NCBI GenBank assembly: GCA_934157235.1
Contig: CAKPHH010000001.1
Location: 1-64,000, forward strand
Source: an uncultured Bacilli bacterium
GTDB lineage: Bacteria; Bacillota_I; Bacilli_A; RF39; UBA660
Length of the DNA stretch: 64,000 nt
Direction of reading: 5' to 3'
The notes below the pieces were generated by a model that ran no database searches, was not told where the DNA came from, and saw nothing but the letters and a program-made list of their open reading frames with translations. The position numbers and the translations under genes were made by a program. Positions 1 to 6,444 of this stretch are shown in pieces (positions within the stretch are counted from its first letter, which is position 1; every line of letters starts with the position of its first letter).

Positions 1-42
1 GCACCGTGGAGGTCAGCGGTTCGATCCCGCTATGCTCCACCA
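1..42 (+). tRNA. tRNA-Ala, 3' part only (cut by window edge)
   Basis: The window opens inside the anticodon. The first bases GC are anticodon positions 35 and 36, followed by A37 and C38. The 3' half of the anticodon stem, the variable loop, a T arm (AGCGG-TTCGATC-CCGCT), a 3' acceptor strand ATGCTCC, discriminator A and an encoded CCA follow. An anticodon ending in GC reads GCN (alanine), and the AGGTCAGCGGTTCGATCCCG stretch matches Firmicutes tRNA-Ala. The 5' half lies outside the window, so the exact anticodon is unseen. Confidence 0.85.
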
Positions 43-52
43 TATTGAAATT

Positions 53-77
53 AACGTTGAGAAATCAACGTTTTTTT
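53..77 (+). terminator. Rho-independent terminator after tRNA-Ala
   Basis: An 8-bp perfect stem (AACGTTGA/TCAACGTT) with a GAAA tetraloop runs directly into a T tract, 11 bases after the tRNA CCA. It ends the tRNA transcript. Confidence 0.85.
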
Positions 78-82
78 ATTGC

Positions 83-104
83 TTAGGACAATTTTAGGAC
101 AATT
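83..104. repeat. Perfect tandem 11-bp repeat beside tRNA-Ala
   Basis: TTAGGACAATT occurs twice back to back right after the tRNA terminator. No gene covers it. Read in frame it encodes Leu-Gly-Gln-Phe-stop, which resembles the C-termini of some tyrosine integrases, so it could be a scar of an element that used this tRNA as its attachment site. That is speculation; only the repeat itself is seen. Confidence 0.5.
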
Positions 105-353
105 CTTTTCTCATTTCTCGTTATTTTATATTTTTTTAAAGATTGTCTAACAAATCCATAAATACATAAAAAACCACAATTACACATAACAATAATCATA
201 TTATTAAATAAAGTGCTGATTTCTCAACACTTTTATTTTACAACAAAAGCATCCATTCACCATCAACCTCATTTTTTTATTTCATATCCTTTGTAAAAAA
301 AACTTTAATAATAATAAAAACATGCTATAATCAATTATATAGTAGGTGAGATT
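105..353. other. Intergenic stretch with a possible extended -10 promoter
   Basis: I see no gene here. A TGCTATAAT extended -10 element lies at 323-331, 23 bases before the PrsW-like start codon, without a good -35. The same TGCTATAAT form precedes the genes at 25943 and 47848. The rest is AT-rich sequence without clear structure. Confidence 0.4.
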
Positions 354-1142
354 ATGATTGATTTATTATTTATTGCCGTATTGCCAGTCATCTTAATTGG
401 TTTATATGTCTATAACAAGGATAAAAATAAGGAACCAAAAAATCTTTTGATAAGATTGTTTGCATCCGGAATAGCTTCTTGCTTCTTAGTTTGGTTTGTA
501 TCTGAATTCTTAAAAAAGATTTTTCCATTTTTAGATGTCAACATCAAGACAGGTACTTTCTTTGAAGTCTTTATATATAGTTTTATAACTGTAGCCCTTG
601 TTGAGGAAGGCTGTAAGTTACTTATGACTTATCTTTTTGCATATAAACATAAAGAGTTTGACGAAATATACGATATTATTGTTTATTCCGTCTTTGTTGC
701 TTTAGGATTTGCTGCTTTTGAAAATATTCTCTATGTATTTACAAATGCCAGTTTAGGTATTGGATTACAAGTAGGTATATTAAGAGGTTTATTATCTGTT
801 CCAGGACATGCTTGTGATGGCTTATTTATGGGTTATTACCTAAGTCTTGCCAAATTAGCTCAAATGCAAAATCAACAATCCATCGCCAAAAAGAATTTTA
901 TAAAGAGTTTACTAGTTCCAACTATTTTACATGGTATATATGATTTTTGTTGCATGGCCGGACATCCAATATTCTATATAGTTTTCCTTATTTTTGTAAT
1001 AGGTATGTACATAACTGCTATTAAAAGGTTAAAATATGTTGCAACTAATAATCGTTCATTAATCACGACACCAAAATTCTGTGGTAATTGTGGAGCACCA
1101 GCTCAAGGATTATTTTGTGGACACTGTGGACACAAAATTTAA
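354..1142 (+). CDS. PrsW-type intramembrane protease with C-terminal zinc ribbon
   Basis: This 262-residue multi-pass membrane protein has the PrsW/CPBP-like signature: a Glu-Glu pair in VEEGCK (residues 84-85), a second acidic patch FDE (102-104), GFAAFEN (118-124), and conserved His in GHACDG (152) and LHGIYDF (193). PrsW of Bacillus cleaves anti-sigma factors within the membrane; the substrate here is unknown. The last 20 residues form a CxxC...CxxC zinc ribbon, an add-on not present in the classic PrsW. The start is supported by TAGGTGAG seven bases upstream. The glycosyltransferase gene follows after 15 bases, so the two probably form an operon. Confidence 0.8.
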   Translation: MIDLLFIAVLPVILIGLYVYNKDKNKEPKNLLIRLFASGIASCFLVWFVSEFLKKIFPFLDVNIKTGTFFEVFIYSFITVALVEEGCKLLMTYLFAYKHKEFDEIYDIIVYSVFVALGFAAFENILYVFTNASLGIGLQVGILRGLLSVPGHACDGLFMGYYLSLAKLAQMQNQQSIAKKNFIKSLLVPTILHGIYDFCCMAGHPIFYIVFLIFVIGMYITAIKRLKYVATNNRSLITTPKFCGNCGAPAQGLFCGHCGHKI

Positions 1143-1157
1143 ATAGGAGGAAAAAAA

Positions 1158-2159
1158 ATGAAAGTATTATTATATACCGAAGGGGCAAAAATGACCTCTA
1201 ATTCAGGCCTTGGTAAAGCCATACAACATCAAATGAAAGCCTTAGAGCTTGCTAAAGTTCCATATACAACAAATTTAAAAGATGATTATGATATTATCCA
1301 TATCAATTTCTATGGTCCAAGATCATATCACTTGGCAAAAAAAGCACATCGCCAAGGAAAGAAAGTTGTCTATCACGCTCATAGTACAGAAGAAGATTAT
1401 AAGTCTGGCTTCATTTTTGCTAAGCAAACAGCACATCTTTTTAAAAAATGGCTAATAAAGTGTTACAGTTTAGGCGATGTTATTGTAACACCGACCCAAT
1501 ATTCAAAAAGACTATTAGAAGGTTACGGTATAAAAAGGAAAATTTACGCCATATCTAATGGTATAGAACTAGACTTATTTAAAAGAGATGAAGAGGCTGG
1601 TAAAAGATTCAGAAAAGAATATAATTACAAAGAAGATGACAAGGTCATAATTGGAATTGGCCTTTACATCACCAGAAAAGGAATTGTAGATTTTGTAGAA
1701 TTAGCAAAAAGACTGCCTGAATATAAATTTATTTGGTTTGGCTATAGTCCATTAGCGGCCGCTACAGAAGATGTAAGAAAAGCAGTTAATACTAAATTAG
1801 ATAATTTGGTCTTTGCTGGACATGTTCCACAACAAACCATAAAAGATGCTATGAATGGTTGCGACATATATCTATTCCCAACTTTAGAAGAAACCGAAGG
1901 TATCCCAATAATAGAAGCTTGTGCCTGTAAGACAACTGCAGTCATTAGAGACATTCCAATTTTTGAAGAAATGTTAGAAGATGGAAAAAATGTCTATAAA
2001 GCCAAAAACCTAGATGAGTTTGAAGATAAAATAAGAAAAGTAATCACCGGTAAATTACCTAAAGTAGGGAAAAATGCTTACAAAGTAGCAGAAGAAAGAG
2101 ATATTGCCAAAGTAGGCGAACAACTAAAAAAAGTTTATGAGGATGTTTTAAAAATGTAG
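1158..2159 (+). CDS. GT4-family glycosyltransferase, probably glycolipid-forming
   Basis: This 333-residue GT-B fold enzyme belongs to glycosyltransferase family 4. The N-terminal acceptor domain carries the SGLGKAI and YHAHSTEEDYK stretches. The C-terminal nucleotide-sugar domain carries the E-x7-E-type motif EETEGIPIIEA. The family transfers glucose or galactose from UDP-sugars. The closest group I recall from Firmicutes and Acholeplasma makes mono- or diglycosyl-diacylglycerol at the membrane, but the exact acceptor cannot be read from sequence. There is no signal peptide and no membrane segment. AGGAGG lies eight bases before the ATG. The last 19 bases of this gene are repeated 2,990 bases downstream, together with its terminator. 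Confidence 0.8.
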   Translation: MKVLLYTEGAKMTSNSGLGKAIQHQMKALELAKVPYTTNLKDDYDIIHINFYGPRSYHLAKKAHRQGKKVVYHAHSTEEDYKSGFIFAKQTAHLFKKWLIKCYSLGDVIVTPTQYSKRLLEGYGIKRKIYAISNGIELDLFKRDEEAGKRFRKEYNYKEDDKVIIGIGLYITRKGIVDFVELAKRLPEYKFIWFGYSPLAAATEDVRKAVNTKLDNLVFAGHVPQQTIKDAMNGCDIYLFPTLEETEGIPIIEACACKTTAVIRDIPIFEEMLEDGKNVYKAKNLDEFEDKIRKVITGKLPKVGKNAYKVAEERDIAKVGEQLKKVYEDVLKM

Positions 2160-2199
2160 AGAAAATTATATTCTCTACATTTTATTTGTACTACTTTAT
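2141..2199. repeat. Left 59-bp direct repeat (glycosyltransferase 3' end plus terminator)
   Basis: This stretch covers the last 19 bases of the glycosyltransferase gene, its terminator and 20 bases more. It recurs at 5131-5189 with one mismatch in the first 57 bases and then one more. The offset is 2,990 bases. The segment between the copies contains the pilin-like gene and an insertion sequence, so the repeats bound an insertion or duplication. Confidence 0.85.
2155..2185 (+). terminator. Terminator of the PrsW/glycosyltransferase operon
   Basis: A 9-bp stem TGTAGAGAA/TTCTCTACA with a 7-base loop overlaps the glycosyltransferase stop codon and is followed by TTTTATTTG. A second copy lies in the repeat at 5131-5189. 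Confidence 0.75.
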
Positions 2200-2329
2200 A
2201 AAATAATTGTATAAAAAATATTACTAGTTGTATATATAAAGAAATACCATGTCTACTTAATCCCTCTCGTTGTCTACTTACAAAGATTGTCAACTTTTAG
2301 TTTAGCACTGCATACAAACTCAACCCCCT

Positions 2330-2358
2330 TTGACAAAAACGTGTGATGGTGGTACACT
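2330..2358 (+). promoter_or_regulatory. Sigma-A promoter for the pilin-like gene
   Basis: TTGACA (2330-2335) and TACACT (2353-2358) are separated by 17 bases. The start codon is 29 bases past the -10. This is a near-consensus vegetative promoter and implies the gene carried its own promoter into this locus. Confidence 0.75.
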
Positions 2359-2386
2359 CCATACATAATAGATGGGAGAGTTGCAT

Positions 2387-3745
2387 ATGAAAAGAATTAA
2401 TAAAAAAGGTTTTACCTTGATAGAACTTTTAGCTGTAATCGTTATTATGGGTATTTTGATGATGGTGGCAATTCCAACAATAAGTAGAGTAATAGAAAAC
2501 TCTAGAAAAGATACGTTTGTAGATATTGCCAAGTCTTATGCGAACGCGGCTAAGACATTATGGACAACTGATACTTTAACGTGTGAAGGGACAGCATCCT
2601 CAGCTGTAGATGATGGAGATTATTATATTTTAATTAATACAACTGAATCAGCTAGAACTAGGCTACCAGTATTAGTTGATCAAGGAGGTAAATCATCTTG
2701 GGGAAATAGAGATGTAAATGGTTATGTAAGAGTTCATGTAGAAACAGTAACAGATAACAATGGAGAACCAAAAAGAACCACAACTTTTTATGTTGGATTA
2801 AGTGATGGAACTCATGGCTTAATAGATAATGGAAGTATGACTTCAGATAACCTAAAAAAAGGTAATGTTAAGATGGATTTATCGAGTGATGATAAGAAGA
2901 AAGTAGAATTAACACTTGATAATGGTAGCCTAAATTGTTCTAAGACTAATCTTGGAACTTATACGTGTACAGAAGTAACACCAGTAAAGTCCATAACCGG
3001 TTTATGTGTAGATGATTCAAGTTATGTGGGAAATAATGGTACAGTAGATGTTAATCCAGTAAGTTTTGCGGATGATGACTGGGCAACAATAGCAGCTGTC
3101 GCAAAGAGTGGAAATTATGAAGGAAAATATAATGTTGGGGATACCAAAGAAGTAGACTTAGGAAGTCTAGGAAAGCATACAGTAAGAATAGCTAATACTT
3201 CAACACCAGCAGAATGTAATCAAGAAGGTTTTTCACAAACTGCTTGTGGTTTCGTATTAGAGTTTGCAGATATAATTACAGAGCGTAAAATGAATTCTTC
3301 TTATACAAACGTGGGTGGTTGGCCAGCAAGTAGTATGAGAACATACTTAAATAGTGATATTTATAATGCTTTACCAGCAGATTTACAAAGCACCATAATA
3401 GATACAAAAGTGGTGTCAGGACATGGTAAAGATGATACAGATAATTTTATTTCAACAGATAAGTTATATTTATTAGATCCGAAAGAAGTATATGGAGCAA
3501 GTTTTACTAGTTCATCTTATACTTCTAAGGATAGTGAGAGGCAGTTAGATTATTATACAGGAGTTACAACAAGTAATGGTTCTAAGGCTATTAAACAGTT
3601 AAATGGATCAATTTCATTGTGGTGGCTCCGCACGGCTTATTCCGATAATAATAGCTATTTCTATTATATGTATTTGCGTGGAGATTGTTATGTCGATTAT
3701 GCTGATTATACATACGGTGTTTCGCCGGCTTTCCGAATTGCCTAA
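2387..3745 (+). CDS. Prepilin-type protein with DUF6273/C-type-lectin-like, DGR-like variable C-terminus
   Basis: This 452-residue protein starts with a type IV prepilin leader: MKRINKKG, then FTLIELLAV. The cleavage site is after Gly8 and the conserved Glu is position 5 of the mature form; the hydrophobic helix runs to about residue 32. A pilin-like region follows to about residue 195. The rest resembles DUF6273, a formylglycine-generating-enzyme/C-type-lectin-like fold, ending in WWLRT...YGVSPAFRIA. Its last 40 codons are dominated by Tyr, Asp, Asn and Ser between two GC-rich invariant-looking blocks, as in diversity-generating retroelement targets. I chose ATG 2387 over ATG 2372 because GGGAGAG sits correctly before it. 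It likely acts at the cell surface as a pseudopilin or pilus-tip adhesin. The N-terminal 60 residues closely match the second pilin at 46063, which lacks the lectin-like part. No assembly ATPase or prepilin peptidase is in the window. Confidence 0.8.
   Translation: MKRINKKGFTLIELLAVIVIMGILMMVAIPTISRVIENSRKDTFVDIAKSYANAAKTLWTTDTLTCEGTASSAVDDGDYYILINTTESARTRLPVLVDQGGKSSWGNRDVNGYVRVHVETVTDNNGEPKRTTTFYVGLSDGTHGLIDNGSMTSDNLKKGNVKMDLSSDDKKKVELTLDNGSLNCSKTNLGTYTCTEVTPVKSITGLCVDDSSYVGNNGTVDVNPVSFADDDWATIAAVAKSGNYEGKYNVGDTKEVDLGSLGKHTVRIANTSTPAECNQEGFSQTACGFVLEFADIITERKMNSSYTNVGGWPASSMRTYLNSDIYNALPADLQSTIIDTKVVSGHGKDDTDNFISTDKLYLLDPKEVYGASFTSSSYTSKDSERQLDYYTGVTTSNGSKAIKQLNGSISLWWLRTAYSDNNSYFYYMYLRGDCYVDYADYTYGVSPAFRIA
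3620..3742 (+). other. Candidate DGR variable region (VR)
   Basis: The 3' end of the gene begins with TGGTGGCTCCGCACGGC and ends with GTTTCGCCGGCTTTCCGAAT, both much richer in G+C than the surrounding DNA. Between them most codons are NAT, NAC or other NNY forms (TAT, GAT, AAT, AGC, TTC, TGT, GTC). This is what adenine mutagenesis of AAY codons in a template repeat would leave. Known DGR targets end the same way, with W-LR...GVSPAFRI. The template repeat and reverse transcriptase are not in this window, so any diversification would have to act from elsewhere. Confidence 0.65.
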
Positions 3746-3958
3746 ATGTAAATAGAGTGTAAAACTATAAACGATAAGTTATATAGTTGAAGATTAAAAT
3801 TATGTTGATAGTCATTTCTATTAAAGTTACTTTAAAAGTTATAGTTAGTAAAAAATATTGGGGTAAAACTCAATATTTTTTTAGAAATCAAAAAAACGTT
3901 GAAATTACTATAAATATTTTACAAATAAATAAAGGTATGCTAAAATTACAATCCTGAA
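3746..3958. other. Gap between pilin-like gene and IS, with terminator
   Basis: I see no gene in this stretch. A Rho-independent terminator lies at 3851-3882: a 10-bp stem AAAAATATTG/CAATATTTTT with a 10-base loop, followed by T residues. It ends the pilin-like transcript. No template-repeat copy of the variable region is visible here. Confidence 0.7.
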
Positions 3959-5125
3959 TTTGACAGTTGTAAGAGAATAAAAACTCCCTAGGCCTTATTT
4001 TATAAGGATTTAGAAAGTTTTAATTTGCCTAAAAAAGTGCGTACCATGAATACCTAATTTATTGTATCAAAAAATTTTTTAAAATCTTTGTAAGTATTGA
4101 TTTCGTAATCAGTTCTAAAATTAAATAATTCATGTAATTCATCAGTTATATCGGTTCTTATATATTCTGGAATATAACCATCACCTTTGATTTCTAATAC
4201 ATTCATACCTCTTAAAGTTTCTAAAATTTGAGAAGTAGTAAATTTATAATTTAATTTCTTTTCTAATAATCTATAAATAAATAACGAAATAAAACAAGTC
4301 ATAAAATGAGCTTTAATACGATCTTCTCTAGATAGGTTAACTGGTCTAGCTAAAAAGTCAGATTTCATAATTCTAAATGATTCTTCAATTTCCCATCTAC
4401 CTTTAACTATTTTTAATATTTGATTGATATCTCCAATTAAATTAGTAGTTAATGCATAATAACCATCATATTTTTCTTCTTCTTTAATTAAATCTTCATC
4501 ATAGTTTAAAGCCTTATATTCATCATGGAGTTTAAATTTAGGTTGTTCAATAAAATTTTGACATTGCCTAAAAGTTTCTAATTTAGAAGATGGATAAATA
4601 ATTCTAGTATAAACAAGATAAGATAATATTTCATTTAAATCAAATTGAAATTTGTATTTATCTTGAATTTCATAACAAATATTATTAAGTTTTAATTGAT
4701 TATATAATTTTTTAAGAAATAAATAACCAACATTAAAAGAAATTTTATTATTCATAGAAATAAGTTTTTTATTATTCTTTTTAATAATAATAGTTTCACT
4801 TTTACAATGTTCTTCATTATATTGTTTAACATAATCCTTAAGCCAAGCCATATAATCGGTATTACCAGCCATAATTTTAACATCATCAAGATTACCAATT
4901 CGTTTAACTATTTTAGTAGATCTTTTACCATTTTTTGTATAATCTTTGATAATATAAAATAAAGTAGTATTTTTAGATTTAGAAATTTTAAGTCTCATAT
5001 TGTCACACCTATCTATATCGTATATTAATATTATGCAATACTCCACAATAGTACGCGATACAAAATACATAAAAAAACTAGATTTTTCAATATCTAGAGA
5101 CAATTTTTATAGTACAACTGTCAAA
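3959..5125 (-). mobile_element. Internally deleted IS1634-type insertion sequence
   Basis: Perfect 13-bp terminal inverted repeats (TTTGACAGTTGTA at 3959-3971 and its complement at 5113-5125) bound a single transposase remnant on the minus strand. At 1,167 bp the element is far shorter than a full IS1634-type element (about 1.8-2 kb), because the transposase lacks its central part. I see no target duplication: CTGAA on the left against CTAGG on the right. The right end stands five bases from the second 59-bp direct repeat. Confidence 0.8.
4054..4998 (-). pseudogene. IS1634-type transposase with in-frame central deletion
   Basis: The 314-residue product matches IS1634-family DDE transposases at both ends. 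The N-terminus (MRLKISKSKN, KYKFQFDLNEILS, YPSSKLETF, FIEQPKF) is intact to about residue 165. It then jumps into the C-terminal part (EEEKYDGYYALTTN, GRWEIEESFRIMKSDF). Full-length relatives are about 550 residues. The missing block holds the first two catalytic Asp regions, while the Glu-containing RWEIEESFR motif remains. The frame is preserved, so the product may be made but cannot be catalytic. The start at 4998 has AGGTGTG upstream. Confidence 0.85.
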
Positions 5126-5130
5126 CTAGG

Positions 5131-5189
5131 GGATGTTTTAAAAATGTAGAGAAAATTATATTCTCTATATTTTATTTGTACTACTTTAC
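5131..5189. repeat. Right 59-bp direct repeat (second copy of glycosyltransferase 3' end)
   Basis: This is the second copy of 2141-2199. It includes the last codons and stop of the glycosyltransferase gene without the gene, and the same hairpin with one base changed in the 3' arm (CTCTATAT for CTCTACAT). The remaining 115 bases to the next gene are AT-rich leader ending in a strong AGGAGGTG site. Confidence 0.85.
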
Positions 5190-5304
5190 ACGAAAGCCAA
5201 AAAAACCTTGAAAAAAAAATAAATTAATATTACAATCATATTATAAGGATATGGATTCGGTTGAAGGATAAATATTCTTACAAAAAATTATAGGAGGTGC
5301 AAGA

Positions 5305-5592
5305 ATGGCAATTCATGTAGAAGAAGAAGCATTAAATGACTTAAGAAATGCTTTAGAGACAGCTGGTGAAGACTACAAGAACAAATTAACAAGATTACAA
5401 AATCTAATTAACGAAATCACATCTGGTGATATTCAAGGAGACCCAGCTAATGATTTATTACAAAAGTTTCAATCAAAAGAAGAAACGTTTAAACGTTTAG
5501 CTCAAACTATCGATGATGCAGAAGAATACATGGGAATGCAAAAGACAAAGTTTACAAGTCTTATTGGAGACCTATCTTCATCAATGAAATAA
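5305..5592 (+). CDS. Small helical WXG100-like (ESX/type VII) protein
   Basis: This 95-residue protein is acidic, almost entirely helical in composition and has no signal peptide. Its size, operon position and helix-GD-helix layout (break near residues 40-46, TSGDIQGDP) match WXG100-superfamily proteins. It lacks a WXG motif, as many type VIIb partner proteins do. These small proteins form helical hairpin dimers that are exported or act as chaperones for large cargo. It heads a five-gene operon with a strong AGGAGGTG site. A structural scaffold role is possible, so the functional call is inferred from context. Confidence 0.6.
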   Translation: MAIHVEEEALNDLRNALETAGEDYKNKLTRLQNLINEITSGDIQGDPANDLLQKFQSKEETFKRLAQTIDDAEEYMGMQKTKFTSLIGDLSSSMK

Positions 5593-5616
5593 TAAAAGGA
5601 AAGGTGGAAAGAATAT

Positions 5617-5892
5617 ATGAATTTAACAATTAATCCAGGTGCAGCTACTGAAGATGCTAGCCAAATCGACAGCATCATCAATGACATTAGTGCTGCTATG
5701 GAAACTTTAGATGCCGCAATTAAAAGAAATATTCCAAATGGAGTAGAAACAACTTGGTCTGACGAAGTAAGAAACAATTGGGAAACTTACTATGGAGCAG
5801 ACGTACCAGAAGCTATGGAAGCTATGAAATTAAGTGCTACTAACTTACGTTTAGCAGTTGATCAAGCTTTAAAATATAGTCAAGAGCAATAG
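5617..5892 (+). CDS. WXG100-family protein
   Basis: This 91-residue protein has the helix-turn-helix layout of ESAT-6-like proteins, with a W-S-D turn (TTWSDEVRNNW) at about residues 46-56 in place of the canonical WxG. A terminal YxxxD/E-like export tail is not obvious; it ends LKYSQEQ. It lies 24 bases after the previous gene and was probably co-translated at a similar level. It is likely a type VIIb substrate or a partner of the large protein downstream. No EssC-type ATPase is encoded in this window. Confidence 0.65.
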   Translation: MNLTINPGAATEDASQIDSIINDISAAMETLDAAIKRNIPNGVETTWSDEVRNNWETYYGADVPEAMEAMKLSATNLRLAVDQALKYSQEQ

Positions 5893-5898
5893 TAACTA

Positions 5899-5950
5899 TA
5901 CATTGCATTATGCAATGTGTAGTAAATAGAGAGCACCTCTCTATTTACTA
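5899..5950 (+). promoter_or_regulatory. Tandem strong hairpins inside the type VII-like operon
   Basis: Two adjacent perfect hairpins fill the gap after the WXG100 gene. The first is an 8-bp stem ACATTGCA/TGCAATGT with a 3-base loop. The second is a 14-bp stem (5920-5933 with 5937-5950) with a CAC loop. Neither is followed by a T tract, so they are unlikely to be simple terminators. They could protect the upstream mRNA from 3' decay, keeping the two small genes more abundant than the large ones downstream. Confidence 0.65.
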
Positions 5951-5984
5951 GACTTTGCATAAATAAAAAGGAGAAGGTGGAACA

Positions 5985-6422
5985 ATGGGAAAAGGAATTT
6001 CAGTATATCCAAATACATATGCTGGATACGATGAAGATGGTAACTGTGTAATCAAAAGATCAGCACTAGATGCTTCAACTGAATACATAAATCCAGAAGC
6101 AGTAAGATCAGCCATTGACAATGTGAGAAATGTAGTTGATGAAGGATTCAAAAACATAGGTAAAGCAATTGCCAATATAAGTTGTGGTCAAGAAACATTA
6201 TCAGTAGAAGATAAGACAATGCAGCCAATAATAGATGAGGTTGCTGAACAAATAGCTGGTGGTGATGGTGATGTCGCTCCGTTAGCAATTCAAATGGAAG
6301 AATCCCTAGAAGTAGTTTATGAAACAGCCTGTGATGTTCATGATGATTTTCAAAAACAGCTAAATAAACAAGCTGAAAGTTCTTGTTATACAACGGGTGT
6401 TGTAAGCGTAAGACAAGCATAA
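5985..6422 (+). CDS. Uncharacterised 145-residue protein of the type VII-like operon
   Basis: I do not recognise a named family. The protein is soluble, acidic and largely helical in its second half, with a short N-terminal beta-like region (GISVYPNTYAGYDEDGNCVIKR). It contains four Cys. The central sequence VRSAIDNVRNVVDEGFKNIGKAI is amphipathic, suggesting a coiled-coil partner. An AAGGAGAAGGTGG site lies upstream and the next gene follows after 22 bases. It is probably a chaperone or subunit for the 797-residue protein. Confidence 0.5.
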   Translation: MGKGISVYPNTYAGYDEDGNCVIKRSALDASTEYINPEAVRSAIDNVRNVVDEGFKNIGKAIANISCGQETLSVEDKTMQPIIDEVAEQIAGGDGDVAPLAIQMEESLEVVYETACDVHDDFQKQLNKQAESSCYTTGVVSVRQA

Positions 6423-6444
6423 AATGAAGGAAAGGGTGTAACAT

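Larger units (their letters stand above)
2200..5130. mobile_element. Accessory insert between 59-bp direct repeats
   Basis: Segment bounded by the two copies of the glycosyltransferase 3' end and terminator. It contains a promoter, the pilin-like gene with a DGR-type tail, its terminator, and an internally deleted IS1634-type element. No integrase, replication gene or reverse transcriptase is present, so it is not autonomous. Removing one repeat plus the insert restores glycosyltransferase-terminator-WXG100 operon, which is presumably the ancestral order. The mechanism (Campbell-type recombination, excision of a larger element, or IS-mediated duplication) is not resolved. Confidence 0.6.

Noticed and set aside
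2257..2300. Repeated GTCTACTTA words upstream of the pilin promoter
   Set aside because: Two 9-base matches 21 bases apart in AT-rich DNA are weak; no palindrome or further copies support an operator.
3746..3958. Search for a DGR template repeat or avd/reverse transcriptase beside the variable region
   Set aside because: No second copy of the GC-rich blocks and no reading frame of useful length is present; the DGR must be elsewhere if it exists.
5190..5304. Promoter for the type VII-like operon
   Set aside because: TTGAAA and TATTAT are both present, but their spacing is far from 17 bases; I could not choose a credible pair.
6148..6444. Long minus-strand frame rich in His and Leu
   Set aside because: It lies wholly inside the plus-strand genes of the type VII-like operon, has no ribosome site and has a composition expected from antisense of coding DNA.
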